64,000 nucleotides of DNA from Cladopsammia gracilis (GCA_022457155.1 JAJGOT010000034.1:1078501-1142500), one strand, 5' to 3'. Counted from the stretch's first letter, positions 33,429 to 45,680 are shown. The notes: generated by a model not told the origin, from the letters alone. Translations and numbers: made by a program.

Positions 33429-33849
33429 ATTTCAAGATTATGTTTCTCCGTAAAAGCACTCAATTCACTCAGGAATCAATGCTGCAATGAGTTAAAGACG
33501 CCACGAGTTCAAGCTGTGTACAGCTTCTTGTTGATTTTAGTTTGGTAGATGATATTGTTCCTGACTGGGACAAAGAGCTAGAATGCTCAGATGCAGAACT
33601 TGTGTCCTTTGCAGAAGCTGTAGAAAACTAAAAAACTGAAAAAACCCACCAGGTTTCCACAATTAAATGAAGCCGACTGACAACAAATTGTTACAAACGT
33701 GGTTTCTGAAGATGTTTGAAGGTAGAAACATACGATAACACTCTTAACACTAAAGTTTATTTGAACGTATGCATATTACAGTCATTGTTGTAATAAGACA
33801 TAAAAAAGACCATGTCTAAAAATAGACATACCTTCGGTTTAATTTGCAG

Positions 33850-34970
33850 ACTGGCGTTCTGAAGGAGAACTAAACAAAAACCTTATTGAAATGACTGAAG
33901 AACAGCTGGATGAAAGTCTACGCCGTTTTCATGCTGAGGCTCGGACCAAAACAGGCGAAGAATACAGCAAGTCGTTGATTCTCGGTTTCCATAACTCTGT
34001 TGAACTATATTTCAACGCAAACAACTGTACACTGAAAATAACATGCAATCCAACATTCAACCGCAGCAATAAGATGCTAGAAAGCAAACTAAAAGGTCTA
34101 CGAAGAGAGGGAAAAGAGAACATAAAACACAAGCCAGTTACTGAGTCTGCAGACCTGATCAAAATTAACAACAGCAGTTTCATGAGTCCAGACACTGCCG
34201 ACAGACTTCTCCGCAAAGTCTGGTTTTATGTGATGCTGTACTGGTGTCGCCGAGGTTGCGAAGACCAGTGTTTACTTCACCGTGACAGCTTCCAGTTTGC
34301 CAAGGATGCTCAAGGAAATGATAACATATCCATGTCCCATGACGAGTTGACAAAGAATCACCAGGGCAACTTCTGTAATAAACCCAGTGAAGAACGGCAA
34401 ACTTGTCTATACAGCACTGGCCAAGGTGGAAATGCATTTTCATGTTCGAAAATGTACATTAACAGGTTAAATCCTGAGCAAGAAGCATTTTTCCAAAAGC
34501 CAAAACCGGAATTGATGTTCCAGTGTTCAGATCCTGTGTGGTATCAAAACAATCCCCTGGGTGTCAACCAACTGGCGAAGATAATGAAAGAAATTTCGTT
34601 GGGAGCAGGCCTATTGAAGACCTACACAAACCACTGTGTAAAGGCAACAGCCATCACTCTGTTGTTGGATTCGTGCATCCCAGCACGCCACATTATGAGC
34701 ATTTCAGGTCATGTTAACGAGCAGAGCTTGGCAAGCTACAACAGCCCACAATCTATCAGCCAGGTCAAAAACTGCTCTGATGTTCTTTCAACAGCACTGC
34801 AAAACGGCCAAGCTAAAAATGTCCATGGTGCGATAACTCAACCAGCTGCACAATCCTACCATGATTTGACAAGTTCGGTCCAAATGCCTCCCTTGGCAGA
34901 CTTTTCAATTCTTGCAATATTGGGCAAGCTCATGTTGTCGCAACATGGGTCGATCTCTTTGTTTCCTTGA
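33850..34970 (+). CDS. Tyrosine recombinase-like (DUF3504/QRICH1-ZMYM-like) gene
   Basis: A single open exon after acceptor aatttgcag; the first ATG in it is 33891 (359 codons). The N-terminal part (MTEEQLDESLRRFHAEARTK) is like the arm-binding segment of Crypton-derived proteins. The centre has VWFYVMLYWCRRGCEDQ and a Cys/His-rich insertion. The catalytic-like part reads TYTNHCVKATAIT and ISGHVNEQSLASYN. In active enzymes the first box is HxxR; here it is HCVK, so the Arg is Lys (codon 34641), while the later His and Tyr (34737) remain. Such a change suggests loss of recombination and possible use as a DNA-binding protein. A 5' exon may lie near 33525-33620 (DDIVPDWDKELE). It is intact, unlike most neighbours. 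Confidence 0.65.
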
Positions 34971-36018
34971 AAAGTTTTTTTAGAGCATTGAACCCTTTTT
35001 GCAATGTGCTTGATTTTTATTGCAACTTTCTTCGATCAGCGAGCAAGATTAATTTATGCAAGATGTCATCCTGTCAATTTTTAGCCAATGAAATTTCTTT
35101 ATTGACAACGTTGTGACGAATTTTATCATCAATAAAAGGACAGACACATAAAAAATGACGTCAATTTGTTAATTCCACACTGGTGCTGGTGTCAATGCCA
35201 ATATTTTCTTTCGACTGTTTTTCACGTTGGAAGTTCGCTTCCAGTGGTAATTGAGCAAGCAGTGTTTTTCTTTTTTTGGTCTCCTCCAAAGTGTGGGATT
35301 GTTCACTAGATTCGGAGGCAAGCCTTTTGCTGGCGCATGCAGAAACTACCATGAAGTAACTTTTAAAGTATTATTATCAATTTCAATCACGAATAGTCCC
35401 TATTTTCTCTAGCGAAAAGTGAAACAGCATTCACAAACAAGCGTGGGAGAAAGTTGTCTGCCTTGCCGATACATGTACTCAACAAATGAGAACAATGAAA
35501 GCACATCAAGTTACCATGCAGCTGGTGACTCGCAAGTTTTGCTTTCCACTAACTATCAAAGACGGTCGGAGACCGAGCGTTAACCGCCACCGAAGGCCGA
35601 CTAAAGGAGCGGTGTAAACCGCGGGTCAAAATGAAGACTTCACTGAGAACCGGAAACAATGCAAAGAAACGTACTTCATAGTGCTGGCATTGAATTATGC
35701 GCCACGCATTATTTTGAAAGGCTCCCGGGCTCCCTATCAATTGTAAAACTCTAAAGTCTTTTTAATGTCTTTAGCTTCATCTCGTTGATGTTGTTTGGCC
35801 AAAAATATTACACCTTAAAAGCCAAATAATTGATTTTTTTTTCATTTTTCTTCCCGTATTTTAGCCAAGATTTCATTGAAAACTAAACATTTCGCATACA
35901 CAAATCAATCATGTTAACAACCGCTTGTCAGTTGGCAGCTGAAACAGAAGCCTGTTCACATGCTACAAGAATCATGAACTCATCTAACTTCATTCACTGC
36001 CACGAACAGTTCGGATTG
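34971..36018. other. Non-coding stretch
   Basis: A piece near 35110-35160 (attttatcatcaataa...gacagacaca) resembles 32325-32360, so the two flanks of the 32.3-35.1 kb block share a short repeat. A minus-strand ORF at 35161-35352 (63 codons, Ser/Lys/Glu-rich) is unassigned. Confidence 0.4.
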
Positions 36019-36326
36019 TCCGCTAGCTAGGAAAGTAGCAAGAATGGATCTCCAAACCGTTCAAACATGTGATAATTCCTTGAACGGAGACTTCTAGTAA
36101 AAAACCGTTCGAACAGATGTTGCAATCAGTTAAACGGATGTTAATATTTTTCGAACGGATAGACAAACCGTTCCAACGGTTTGTCAAACCATTCAAACAG
36201 ATAGGTAAATCATTCAAACAGTTCGTTGAACACTTCAAACAGATTTTTCAAACGGATAACGAACGCTTTAGCTCTTGGAACGGATAACCGTTAGTGTCTG
36301 TTTTGCCTTTCACGGTCGCATATGGT
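36019..36326. repeat. Array of degenerate CCGTTC/GAACGG units
   Basis: Irregular repeats of aaaccgttcaaac and gaacggat in both orientations every 20-25 bp. The end (gttttgcctttcacggtc, 36300-36317) is identical to bases 1-18 of this window. The same hexamer family fills the interior of the element at 37437-39718. Confidence 0.7.
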
Positions 36327-36839
36327 ATTCACTTCAAAGACATTTATTCATTAGGCCCGAAATTAAAACTTGTCGTTTATTAGTTTTCATCTTCATCAAA
36401 AAGAGGATGTTAAAATACCGATGATCCAGAGATAAAGCGTATCGAATTTCTATCTATGTAACCAAGTTCAACATGTAGAATAAATTACTTCTGATCAGTG
36501 CTGATCACGAGTGGTCCCTTTTAGTGCCCTAGCGAGCGGCATTTGAAACAGCATGCTCTGCCTTACATATGTGGCCAGGACCAATTTGTTTTCGAATGAT
36601 GAGGTAAAAATACTATGAGAAGACATCCTGGATGCAATGGAGGCCATCATCAACGACTGAACCATAATGAAATTCAGCATCTTCTTCAACACCAATCATG
36701 TTTTGAAGCGCTTTGTGCAAACGACAAAGCTCAACTCAATGATGAAATTGGAACATTCATTGGCTTCATTAACATTGGGCTTGAGACTCAGGATTTGTTA
36801 AAAAATTGATGCCAATGGTGTATTTAGTGCATTACCTGC

Positions 36840-37436
36840 AAATACAAGAGAGAAAGTGCCCACTCCTTTTTGATGTTCTGTACACTCTGTTACTTCACAA
36901 AGCTGATGGAAGGGAGGTTTCAGAGATGTGAGTACAAAGGGCAGCTCATTCTCTTGCTAGATTGGTCAGCTTGAGAAAATTCTAAATGATGTTAAAGTTA
37001 CTTTTACTTGTTTGTGTATTTCCTTTGGAGTTGGTGTGAGGTTTATCACAATGTTGAATCACCTGGGTCTGACTGTCAGCTGGGAGAAGGCAATTTCAAG
37101 TTTTTTGATGGTCGTAAAGCCACGAAATGGGAAGAAATTGCAAAACAAACACCCACAGATTTCCTAGTAATCTTGATGTTTGAGAATATAAACATGCAGA
37201 GAGGAAAGCATAAACACATGCGTCTATTTAAGTACATTGGTCCCACAATGTGGAACTTTACTGGCCAAGCTGTGCTAATTCCAAATTTAGAGGGCTTAGA
37301 AAACATCCTCCAAGACAAAAATGCCTCAATGAAGCCTCGCAAGACTTTAATACTCAAGCAACATACAAGATCAAAGTTCCAAGGGACAGTGACCTTGTTA
37401 CTATTAGAGGCCCAGTTACAAAAAGTAATGTTCATA
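36840..37436 (+). pseudogene. 5' part of a broken cnidarian ORF, interrupted by a TIR element
   Basis: Pieces in changing frames: NDVKVTFTCLCISFG then TMLNHLGLTVSWEKAI (about 36988-37105), FFDGRKATKWEEIAKQTP and LVILMFENINMQRGKHKHMR with LFKYIGPTMWNFTGQA (to about 37270), and finally GPVTKSNVH up to the insertion point. I know similar proteins from coral assemblies as uncharacterised, expanded families with this N-I-N-M-x-R-G-K pattern. No catalytic function can be given. The missing 3' part follows at 39721. Confidence 0.55.
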
Positions 37437-39718
37437 TGTGACTCTCCACGGGAAAACAGGTAAAAAGGTGAATGCACGGGCACGCCAAAATGACACGCTA
37501 AACAATAGGCAGTGAGCAAAATGACATGCCGGCTTCTGAGCAGTGTGTCTAAAGGCACGCCTAATTAAAATTTTCTTTTTGTTTATATCGCACGCTAAAA
37601 ACAAAAGCGCGTGTCAAACTGTGTCAAGTTCAGCACCGTGTGAAATAACACGCTAGTGAGCAAAATTGCACACAGTTCTGGCGAGCAAAATGACATGCTA
37701 ACTGAACTTACCGTGCCCTCGTCTTGTCAAACAATCGCGAACTCGTCGGAGCTTGAGCTAAATAGCCGCTGAGTGACTTAATTTCGTACTGAGTTTCATC
37801 CGCCACCCATACAAGCAAACTCTGAAAACAAACATTTGTTCGCTGATTCGCTTTTAATCGAGTATGAAATTGAACTAAACTTTGTAAACGCGAAAACGTA
37901 CACTAATGGCTTTCCGTTTTTGAACGGAATTCCGTTCACTTTCTAGCTGTTTATCATTCATTCAGAAAAAAATTGTCCATCTGTCCAAAAAAAAAAAAGA
38001 TCACCATCCGTTTGAACTGCTTTTGCATAATCCGTTCAGAAAGGTCTTCACCAGTTTGAACCGCTACAGTCACCCGTTCGAATGGCCAGAGTTGACTATT
38101 TTGGATTCAGCCAGCGAGGTTTTTTTCTTATCAGTGACGAAGAATCTACAAAGACGCCCTTGTGTAAACAATGTCGCACAACAAAAATATAGCTCATGAA
38201 TGCTATCCGTTCAAGCTGTTCACTTGCCGTTTATCAGCCGTAATTTTGCGAGCGAAGCTACAAGGATAACACAAAATCCTGGGAAGCGCCCGCGCCGGTG
38301 GTCCTGTGTTCAGGTTTCAAATTACCCTTTTGACAAGTGCAAATTTGGAGCACTTTTTACCGACAACTGCATACGAGAAACTTAAAAGGGCTAATTTTTT
38401 TTTTGCTACATAAATTTCCCTGTGGTCTTTAACTTCGATTATTATATTTAGTTTCATTCACGATTTTTTAACAACAACTTGAACTGAAGTTCGGAATGAA
38501 TTTTGTGCACTTGGGACTTGGGGCCGCTTGTTTACATTAATATTATATGTTATATTCATCATTCTCTGGCCTTCAAGTCGACAAACAGATGGTTGCATCA
38601 TCCTTACAATGTAATTAAGTACTTGGTAAAGGCAAACAACAAACATGCAATTTACTTAATTTAGCCGAGTTCACAGCCGCTCCGTTCGAAAAATTTCTTC
38701 AGTCGTTTTAACATATAAAGCCGTTCACCGCAAGCGGTTCCAAATCATTCTTTAGCCATTCACAGTCAGCTGTTTGAAATAACTCTTCAGCTGTTCAGCC
38801 GATGTCGTCTAAACAGTTGTGTAAATGAACTAGCAAATCTTTCTCAAAAGCACTGCCACGACAACACGCTCTTCTGTCAAATTGATTGATACAGCGTGGC
38901 TGTTGTTGCGTTATCTGTCACAATGTTTTGAAACTCGTATGCAAATATAGACATCGGCAAGGAGTCGCAGTCATGCTTCAATGAGTTCAACAGAGTTCGC
39001 TTGCAGTTAGCTTGTTTTGTTTTGCTCTTCAAGTTATTTTTGTTATTCATCGTTTTATTTACAATATAGTCGGGGTTAAGCGTTGCAGGTGAAATTTACC
39101 GCCGGTAAATTTTCTGTCTGCCACGTGGCCATGAATTTTTGTCTTCTCGCGTTCAACCATTATTCACGGCTATCCGTTCAAAACTTGACGTGGGCCGTTC
39201 AGATTCAGCTGTTCTATCCATTCAAAATTCATTAACTGTTCAGCCGTTCATAGCCTTCCGTTTGAAATTATTTTTTCATAAGCTTTTCAGCCGTTCGTGG
39301 CTATCTGTTCGGAATAATAAGCCATTCACCCGTTCATGACCATCTATTCGAATTTTTTTACGAGCTGTTCGTACGTTCATGTCCATCGTTCAGAATAATT
39401 GACAAGCCCTTCAGCCTTTCAGTTTCACCCATTTTAAACAGTTTGGTAAGCCTCATCACACGTGTGCCACATTGCACGCAGGCCTTTTTGCACACAGGTC
39501 TTTTTGCACTCGTGTTACATCGCACGTTAGTCGTGACATTTAACACACTACATGATACAAAAGCTTTTAGCATGCCAAACAATAGCTACCGTGACACTCT
39601 TTGTTTTGCTTAATAAATATGCACATATCCGTGACATTGTGGCACACTTAGCGTGCTGTAACATGACACGCATGCCCGTGCATTCACCATTTTCCCTGTT
39701 TTCCAGTGGAGGGTCACA
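37437..39718. mobile_element. 2,282-bp non-autonomous TIR element with TA duplication
   Basis: Terminal inverted repeats of at least 46 bp with 4 mismatches: tgtgactctccacgggaaaa at 37437 and ttttccagtggagggtcaca ending 39718, extending through ggtgaatgcacgggca. TA at 37435-37436 and 39719-39720 flanks it. No transposase ORF is present. The interior consists of degenerate ccgttca units, acacgct units and AT-rich filler. A shorter relative of the left end occurs at 48968. Confidence 0.9.
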
Positions 39719-39720
39719 TA

Positions 39721-40420
39721 TTTTGCCATTATCCCTTGAAGATAACAGCACAATTGTGGCAGCAATGAGTATTCTTGATCAACTTGCATTAGATTTTGCA
39801 CTGCCAAATGAGAAGGGGCCAGAGTATCTTCCATTTGATGTTCACTCAGAAAGATTTCACTTTGAATTGCTTATTAGTCAGCACAACCATTAAAAAAATA
39901 TGGTCAAGTTGGAAAGACAGTTGCAGAGCAGGAAAAGGGAGATTGGTGGTGTTACTGATGAGGATCAAGAATCAACTAAAAGTTCATCCCCATCTACAAC
40001 CCTTGAGAGTGAGCATCCGCGCTTTGAAATAGAGGACAAGCCTTTCTGCAATGTCTTCAACTTTATTTCTTCAAAACTGTCTGACAATTTCATCAAACAG
40101 CGAGGAAAGCTACCTGACCTTTGTTAACAGCCCTGACCACAAACAAAAGGTAACTGTGATAGACCATACAAGAAGATCTCTTCTACATGCTGCAGTGGAA
40201 CAGGGCCATGACAGTTTTGCTAAATGTTTGGTTGTCTTGGGCCTTGGAGTTAATACATAGATGGCTGTGGCATAACCCCTTTGAGTCTTGCTCTTGCACA
40301 AGAACAAAGGCATGTGTAAATTTCCATTGTTCTGCCAATCTTAGTGGAAAAAATAGTCATGGTATTGAGCTTGATGGCTTTGTTGAATCTGAAGTTGTCC
40401 AGCCCATAAAAAAAGTATGC
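39721..40420 (+). pseudogene. 3' part of the interrupted cnidarian ORF, with ankyrin-like repeat
   Basis: Starts ILPLSLEDNSTIVAAMSIL in the frame that joins the 5' part, continuing to a stop at 39893. Further on, SLLHAAVEQGHDSFAKCL and, after a stop and frameshift, GITPLSLALAQEQ (about 40162-40310) read like one and a half ankyrin repeats. Frames change several times, so the gene is decayed irrespective of the insertion. Confidence 0.5.
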
Positions 40421-41530
40421 TAGTGGACACTTAACTGTGAAAGACCAATGGCAAACACTGACTTGCTGAAAATGTCTAGACTTGCATACATGGGTAAAGT
40501 GGGGTTTGATGTGCATCACACTTCACATCACTGTGAGCAAACATCCTTTTCTGATCAGCTAAAGGAAGCATGGTTCTGTCTCCAAAATACCAACCGCCAG
40601 GAAGTGGAATGCTCCCCAGTTGAGAAGGGAAGTACAGAAGGAAAGATCCCCAAGAACCTGATCAATGTGGAGGAAAAAGGCAAAGCAAAAATATAAGAGA
40701 ACTTTAAAGCTAAGCTGTACAACAGCTTTTCAGATTTGAAGTATGAAATATTCTCATCATAACATGCTGTAACAAGAACTCTGATATCCCGGAGTACATG
40801 TATCAAATGTTGAGATTTTTGGTATTTGAATTTCCAAAAATGTACCTAGTGGTACAGCAGCACATTAAATTCCCTTTTTAAAGAGGCGTTTATGGTTATT
40901 TCGGTCTCTTTTCGCTTATGCTTCAGGCCTATGTACGCCACGTTATTTTGTGTTTTTCACACGTTGCCAAAGCTTCCTCATGACCACTCATGACTAATCC
41001 TGTCACCTTTGCTGCTCTGCATGACGCTCCTCCGCCAGTTCCTCCAGTTGTGGATCTTCTAACTGTCAACCTGGAACCTCAACAAATTCAAGCTGCAGCT
41101 CAACAGGCTGAGGTATGTACTTCATATTTAGGAGGTGGAGAACGAAAGTGTTCCATTACCGTTGTTTTCTTGGTTTAAATGGCACAAATTCATTGCCGAT
41201 AGAAGAAATCGTCGACATCCTAGATGATTTCAAAGAAACAGGGAGTAGCTACAGCAGACTTTATCACCAAACCTTTTCTACCCCTGCTAAAGTTAAGAGG
41301 GTATGGGGGATTTTTGGAATGGTACAACGGAAGAGTTGGATGCGCTGTACAACATGTTACTCGACCTCAACGAGAGTCGCCCATCATATGAGCACGGTCC
41401 AAGACAATCAACAAGAAGAAAAGGTCTACAGGTGGTTACAACGGTATGCAAGAAACATGGAAAGAAACACGGAAAGCAACATGGCAGTGAAGTTGGTTTG
41501 TGAAGTTCGCTGCACTGCAAATGCAAAGAG
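40421..41530. other. Unassigned ORFs, possible decayed transposase 5' part
   Basis: A possible exon at 40990-41114 (LEPQQIQAAAQQAE ending at a donor gtatgtac) and an ORF 41115-41588 in frames that do not match a family I know. They may belong to the hAT relic that follows. Confidence 0.3.
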
Positions 41531-41539
41531 GAATCTTGG

Positions 41540-42060
41540 AACAAATTGTACCAGGCAGCAGTATCCATTGCAACAAAACGTGGCATAGCAATATCCAAAC
41601 CCAGACTAGCAGGATGACAATCACATCAAGAAAATGTTCTGTCAGATTCAGTCAGTGAATACTACAAGCAAGCAATGTACTATCCATTCCTGGACCATTT
41701 CCTATCAGAACTGGAATCTCGAATTATCAAACCATGTCCACTATTATACCAGAAGATATCCAACAGTTACAGCAAAGTGAATGTCACAGGTGGAAATCGC
41801 ACTGAGAGAACGTTCATGATAGTCTAAACACGATTGCTGAAATACTACCTCATTGCCAGCCCCATGAGTTCCCAAATCTCTCAGTGGCCTTCACGACTCT
41901 ACTTACCCTGCTGATCACCACAGCCACCGCAGAGAGATCTTTCAGTGCGTTGAGAAGAGTCAAGACCTACTTGAGATCAACAATGAAAGATGATCGCCTC
42001 AGTGGACTTGCACTGATGCATATACATAAACATGATAACTTTGGATGCTAAAGAAATCGT
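41540..42060 (+). pseudogene. hAT transposase C-terminal relic
   Basis: SIATKRGIAISKPRL, one stop, then DSVSEYYKQAMYYPFLDHFL. After frame changes, the hAT dimerisation motif appears: TATAERSFSALRRVKTYLRS with GLALMHIH. This combination is found in ZMYM-type and other hAT transposases of animals. Stop codons and frameshifts mean it cannot be active. The DDE/RNase H core 5' of this is not recognisable. Confidence 0.75.
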
Positions 42061-42768
42061 TGACGATTTTGCAGCCTCCGGAAACAGGATGGAAAAGTGA
42101 TTGCTATCAAATTGAATGAAACTTGGCAAGTTGAATCTACTTAAAATGAGGAGTGGATTGTGCAAAGATCATGTGACCTTATCATGTGACTAGTGCTTAA
42201 GGGCTGCAGATAACGCGGAAAAAAAATACACACTTTTAAAGGAAAATGGAAACACTTTTCTTTAACCCATAAAAAATCCCATGTATTTAAAAACTAGGAG
42301 AGTTAAACTGTTATATTGTGCTTGGCAACTTCACAAAACTTATGTTGTGTGCAAGCAGTTTCCAGATGAAATACAAACATGACAAAACGATAATTATTCG
42401 TCAATTGCTTCGAGGTTCTTAAATTGCCAAGTGTAGAAATGCAAAAGGCATTGGGTTTCCCAAGTATTGGGCACTAAAAACTGGCTGTAGTGCTTCAAAA
42501 GTGTTCCTGCAAAGCAAAATGTTTTCCTCGAGACGTTGGCTGCCATTTTGAATTCGCCATCTTGACTGAGCGTGGGAAAAGCTGGGTACCAACTACTTTG
42601 TTGTCTTAGAGACATATTAACCAATGGGATAAATTAATTAATTAATAAAAGGCTTGGTTCCTTTGTGAAAAATGGCGGACAAAGAACCAAAACGTCATGA
42701 TGAGAAATGCATTTTTTTCCACGAAATCTTGACAGTTCAGTTACGTAATAGATCAACAACGAGTGCAA
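42061..42768. other. Non-coding stretch
   Basis: AT-rich, only spurious ORFs. Confidence 0.5.
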
Positions 42769-42873
42769 GGGTTTGATCGGGGCATCCAAACACCGAGAAG
42801 CAATGACAGCACAAGGTCGCTCCAGCTGAGTGCTTTTATTGTTTCAGGGTGTTTGGATGCCCCGATCAAACCC
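42769..42873. repeat. Perfect 26-bp inverted repeat, 105 bp overall
   Basis: gggtttgatcggggcatcca... at 42769-42794 is exactly complemented at 42848-42873, with a 53-bp centre. Probably a tiny MITE or hairpin-forming element. Confidence 0.9.
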
Positions 42874-43019
42874 GAAGCACAAGTTTTTGATCTGGCTTCT
42901 CAAATGAAACAATACAGAATTATTCAGTGTTAGTTTTTTTGGCTTTGTCCTTTTCAAATGCCGTCACATGCATAATTTTATTGAGCTTTTTGTGTTTTGC
43001 CATTTGGTATGAGACCATG

Positions 43020-43585
43020 TGCGAAGCAGAAGCGTCTCGGTTTAGGGAGGCTAAAACGGTTGTCGATAAAGCTATTCCCCTGTCAACGAAATATAAAAAA
43101 CAAATGGGCAACATCCATTTTCTACGAATGGTAAACTTCTCAGACAGTGTAAGTTCCCATTCTCTGAGATTCGAGAGGAATGTTTAAGGATTATGATTTA
43201 CACAAGATTATGTCACTTTCTGCTCATATTGAAGAAATGGACGCATTGAGTTTGAATTATTGGCTTAGCAAATTTGTCATGGACGTGGCCAAAAAGTTGG
43301 GAGAGAGATATTCACCAAAGACTGTTTGTGGCATAATATTCGGTATCCGACACTTTCTAGAAGAGAAAAAAGGTGCTGAAGCATTTTAAATCCTCTTGAT
43401 AATGGTGACCGAAGGTGAGAAAAATGGTCCATTTTGTTTTTAAATTAAAATGTCGATGTCATGTTGGAGTTCCAGTTATAATACTCAGATTATTGTTTTA
43501 AGGTTTACTGTTTCACCGAGCATTGGACGCAGAATTGATAGATGGCACACGAGAGGGCTTACATTTGAAGACCAAGACAGGAATG
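43020..43585 (+). pseudogene. N-terminal fragment of a Crypton/QRICH1-ZMYM-like protein
   Basis: EAKTVVDKAIPLSTKYK and a frame-shifted WATSIFYEWQTSR (about 43045-43145) give the core-binding helix pattern. ORF 43180-43389 adds LNYWLSKFVMDVAKKLGERY and TVCGIIFGIRHFLEEKKG. After a 2-bp shift the reading NPLDNGD follows, then a likely intron (gtgaga...tttaag), and LLFHRALDAELIDGTREG at 43505-43560. This is the conserved N-terminal half of DUF3504-associated proteins. No catalytic half follows. Confidence 0.65.
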
Positions 43586-44240
43586 TAAGGGTTCCAAATG
43601 TAACTATATAATTGAGTGGAATAACATGTATTGTTGCAAAACTCATTAATATGCAAGTGTTTGATTTGAGATCAAACAGGGTTTTGAACTGAAATCAAAA
43701 CCCTTAAGATCTTGATCTGGTGTTTCATTGGGTATCAAGACTCATCCACCCGACTCAAATGGACGTCATTTATTGGCTGGTCACTTTATGAATTATTAAT
43801 TAGTTTGAGAATGTTATTTCATCAATGGAAGGTGGAAATTGAAAAACTTCTACTAACAATAAGATAAGTTATGAACTGATATTTTCGTATCTCCCAGATG
43901 TGAAAAGGTGAGAAATGCCTTGTTGAGGAAGATCTTGTTTTGTTATTGCTACTCGTTTGATGAACGTTTCACTTTGCGAACGGCGCTGCAACACAATGCG
44001 AGCCCTCGTAAGCCATAATGTATGACAGGCGCAATATTTTTGGGGGTAAGTTCAAAATACAATGGATATGCTAATATATCGAGCAGCAGCACTTCTGCAA
44101 GTTCACTCTACAATTAATATATGCACTTCCTAAAAAGATTGCCATTCTTTGAAACGTTTACAAGAGCTATTTCTCATCGAAAGTGAGCTTAAAGTTCAAG
44201 TGATTTCCGAGAACATCCCCAATATAAACGATTCTATGGT
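43586..44240. other. Non-coding stretch
   Basis: No gene or repeat recognised. Confidence 0.5.
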
Positions 44241-44972
44241 TTGGCTCCAAAAATGGGCACCTTCTTTGGATGCGGATTTGTTCAAGTTGCAGTCAAGCTT
44301 AGCTACCTAAAACCCAATAGCAAGGTGGAATATGACCAAGAACAAAGGTGGAAAAAATACAGAGAAATTTTTCAAGTGGTACACAAAAATCTATACACCA
44401 AGCGGTCCAAGAGTCTTATACAACATTTTAAAAGATGGAAGATGGCAACAAGGGAGCTATATAAAGAACACTTCAGTGCTAAGAACTGGGAAAAGCTTAC
44501 AGAACATGAAAAGAGACATTGCCATTCAAATTGCAAAGCCTGTGATGTGCATCACTTCTCGCATCAATCTTTATTTCCCCTGTGGGGTAACAAAACAAAC
44601 TCTTACACATGAAAGTATTTACAAAAAAATCAACAGTAGAGTCCTTAAATTGTCATCGGCTGGAAATGTGAAGGTAACAAAAAAGGCTCTTAAAGCTGCC
44701 ACAAAAGAAGTGTATGTAAAAATTAATGCCCCTTTTAAAAAGACATTTGGGGTGACTTTTGCAGTTGCACAAACCAGTGTTCCCGAGCTTAATGTTCAAG
44801 TAAAGAAGTCCCGTGCTGAGTTGAAACGGGAAAAGAGAAACAAATCCAGAGCTGACAAAATTCACATCCAGGATCAATGGTCAGAAAAGGCCTGTGACAC
44901 CATGCTTGGCAATGGAATGAGCAGCGGATGCCCCTTTGCTTTGAAACTTCATCGGAGGCAGAAAACAGGGCC

Positions 44973-45007
<35 letters not shown>

Positions 45008-45017
45008 TAATAATAAT
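44973..45017. repeat. ATA microsatellite
   Basis: About 15 ATA/AAT units with one aacaat interruption. Confidence 0.95.
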
Positions 45018-45289
45018 TAGAGACATTTATATGCTTAGATTATAGTTTTTAGATTTGTAGATATAAGGTTTCAGTAACTTATTTATTTATTATTATTTTT
45101 TAAGTTTCGCTCTTGCGCACAGGTTACGCTTTGCACCCTGTGTTGCTTTATAACACTGTGCATACAGATAGTTTTACTGCAATAATAAAAGGTCAGCTTA
45201 AAAAGAGAAGGAACTCTCCAAGGCCAGAGGATCTTGAGTTTGATAATAATAAGTTGGGCTCCTGCAAGAAGTAAATGCAATGAATGATG

Positions 45290-45680
45290 GAGAAAGGGTG
45301 AGCAAAAACGTAAATACCCCCGGGGGGTGGGGTGCTGGTTTTGGGTGGGGGGGTGCTGCTAAGTTCTCCAAATCCTGACACCATTTCAGTACTAAATACA
45401 TCAAAGACCATACCTTTTGGGATGACACATATCTACATGTATATAGGGGAGAAACCCTCCAGGAGCTAATACGAAACCTAAACACCATATTTCCTTGAAT
45501 AATAGCTATCTCCCAAATAATCACCCTTTTTGAAAATCCCCCCTCCCCCACTGCTTAAGGGAATCTTTTCTCAATGCCCCCAAAACTGAAATTTCCCTTG
45601 AATAATCATGTCAATAATTATTACCCCTTTTGAAAGGTCAGTGATCAAAAACTGAAAGCCCTTATGTGAATAATATAACT
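45290..45680. repeat. Dispersed non-coding repeat with G-tracts
   Basis: taccccc(g)6 and ggtgggggggtgctgctaag, followed by gttctccaaatcctgaca. A similar G-tract plus ggttctcaaatcctgacc arrangement is at 9890-9965. Family member, no ORF. Confidence 0.5.

Noticed and set aside
44789..45007. Minus-strand ORF starting with a poly-leucine run
   Set aside because: The leucines are the translated ATA microsatellite, so it is not a signal peptide.
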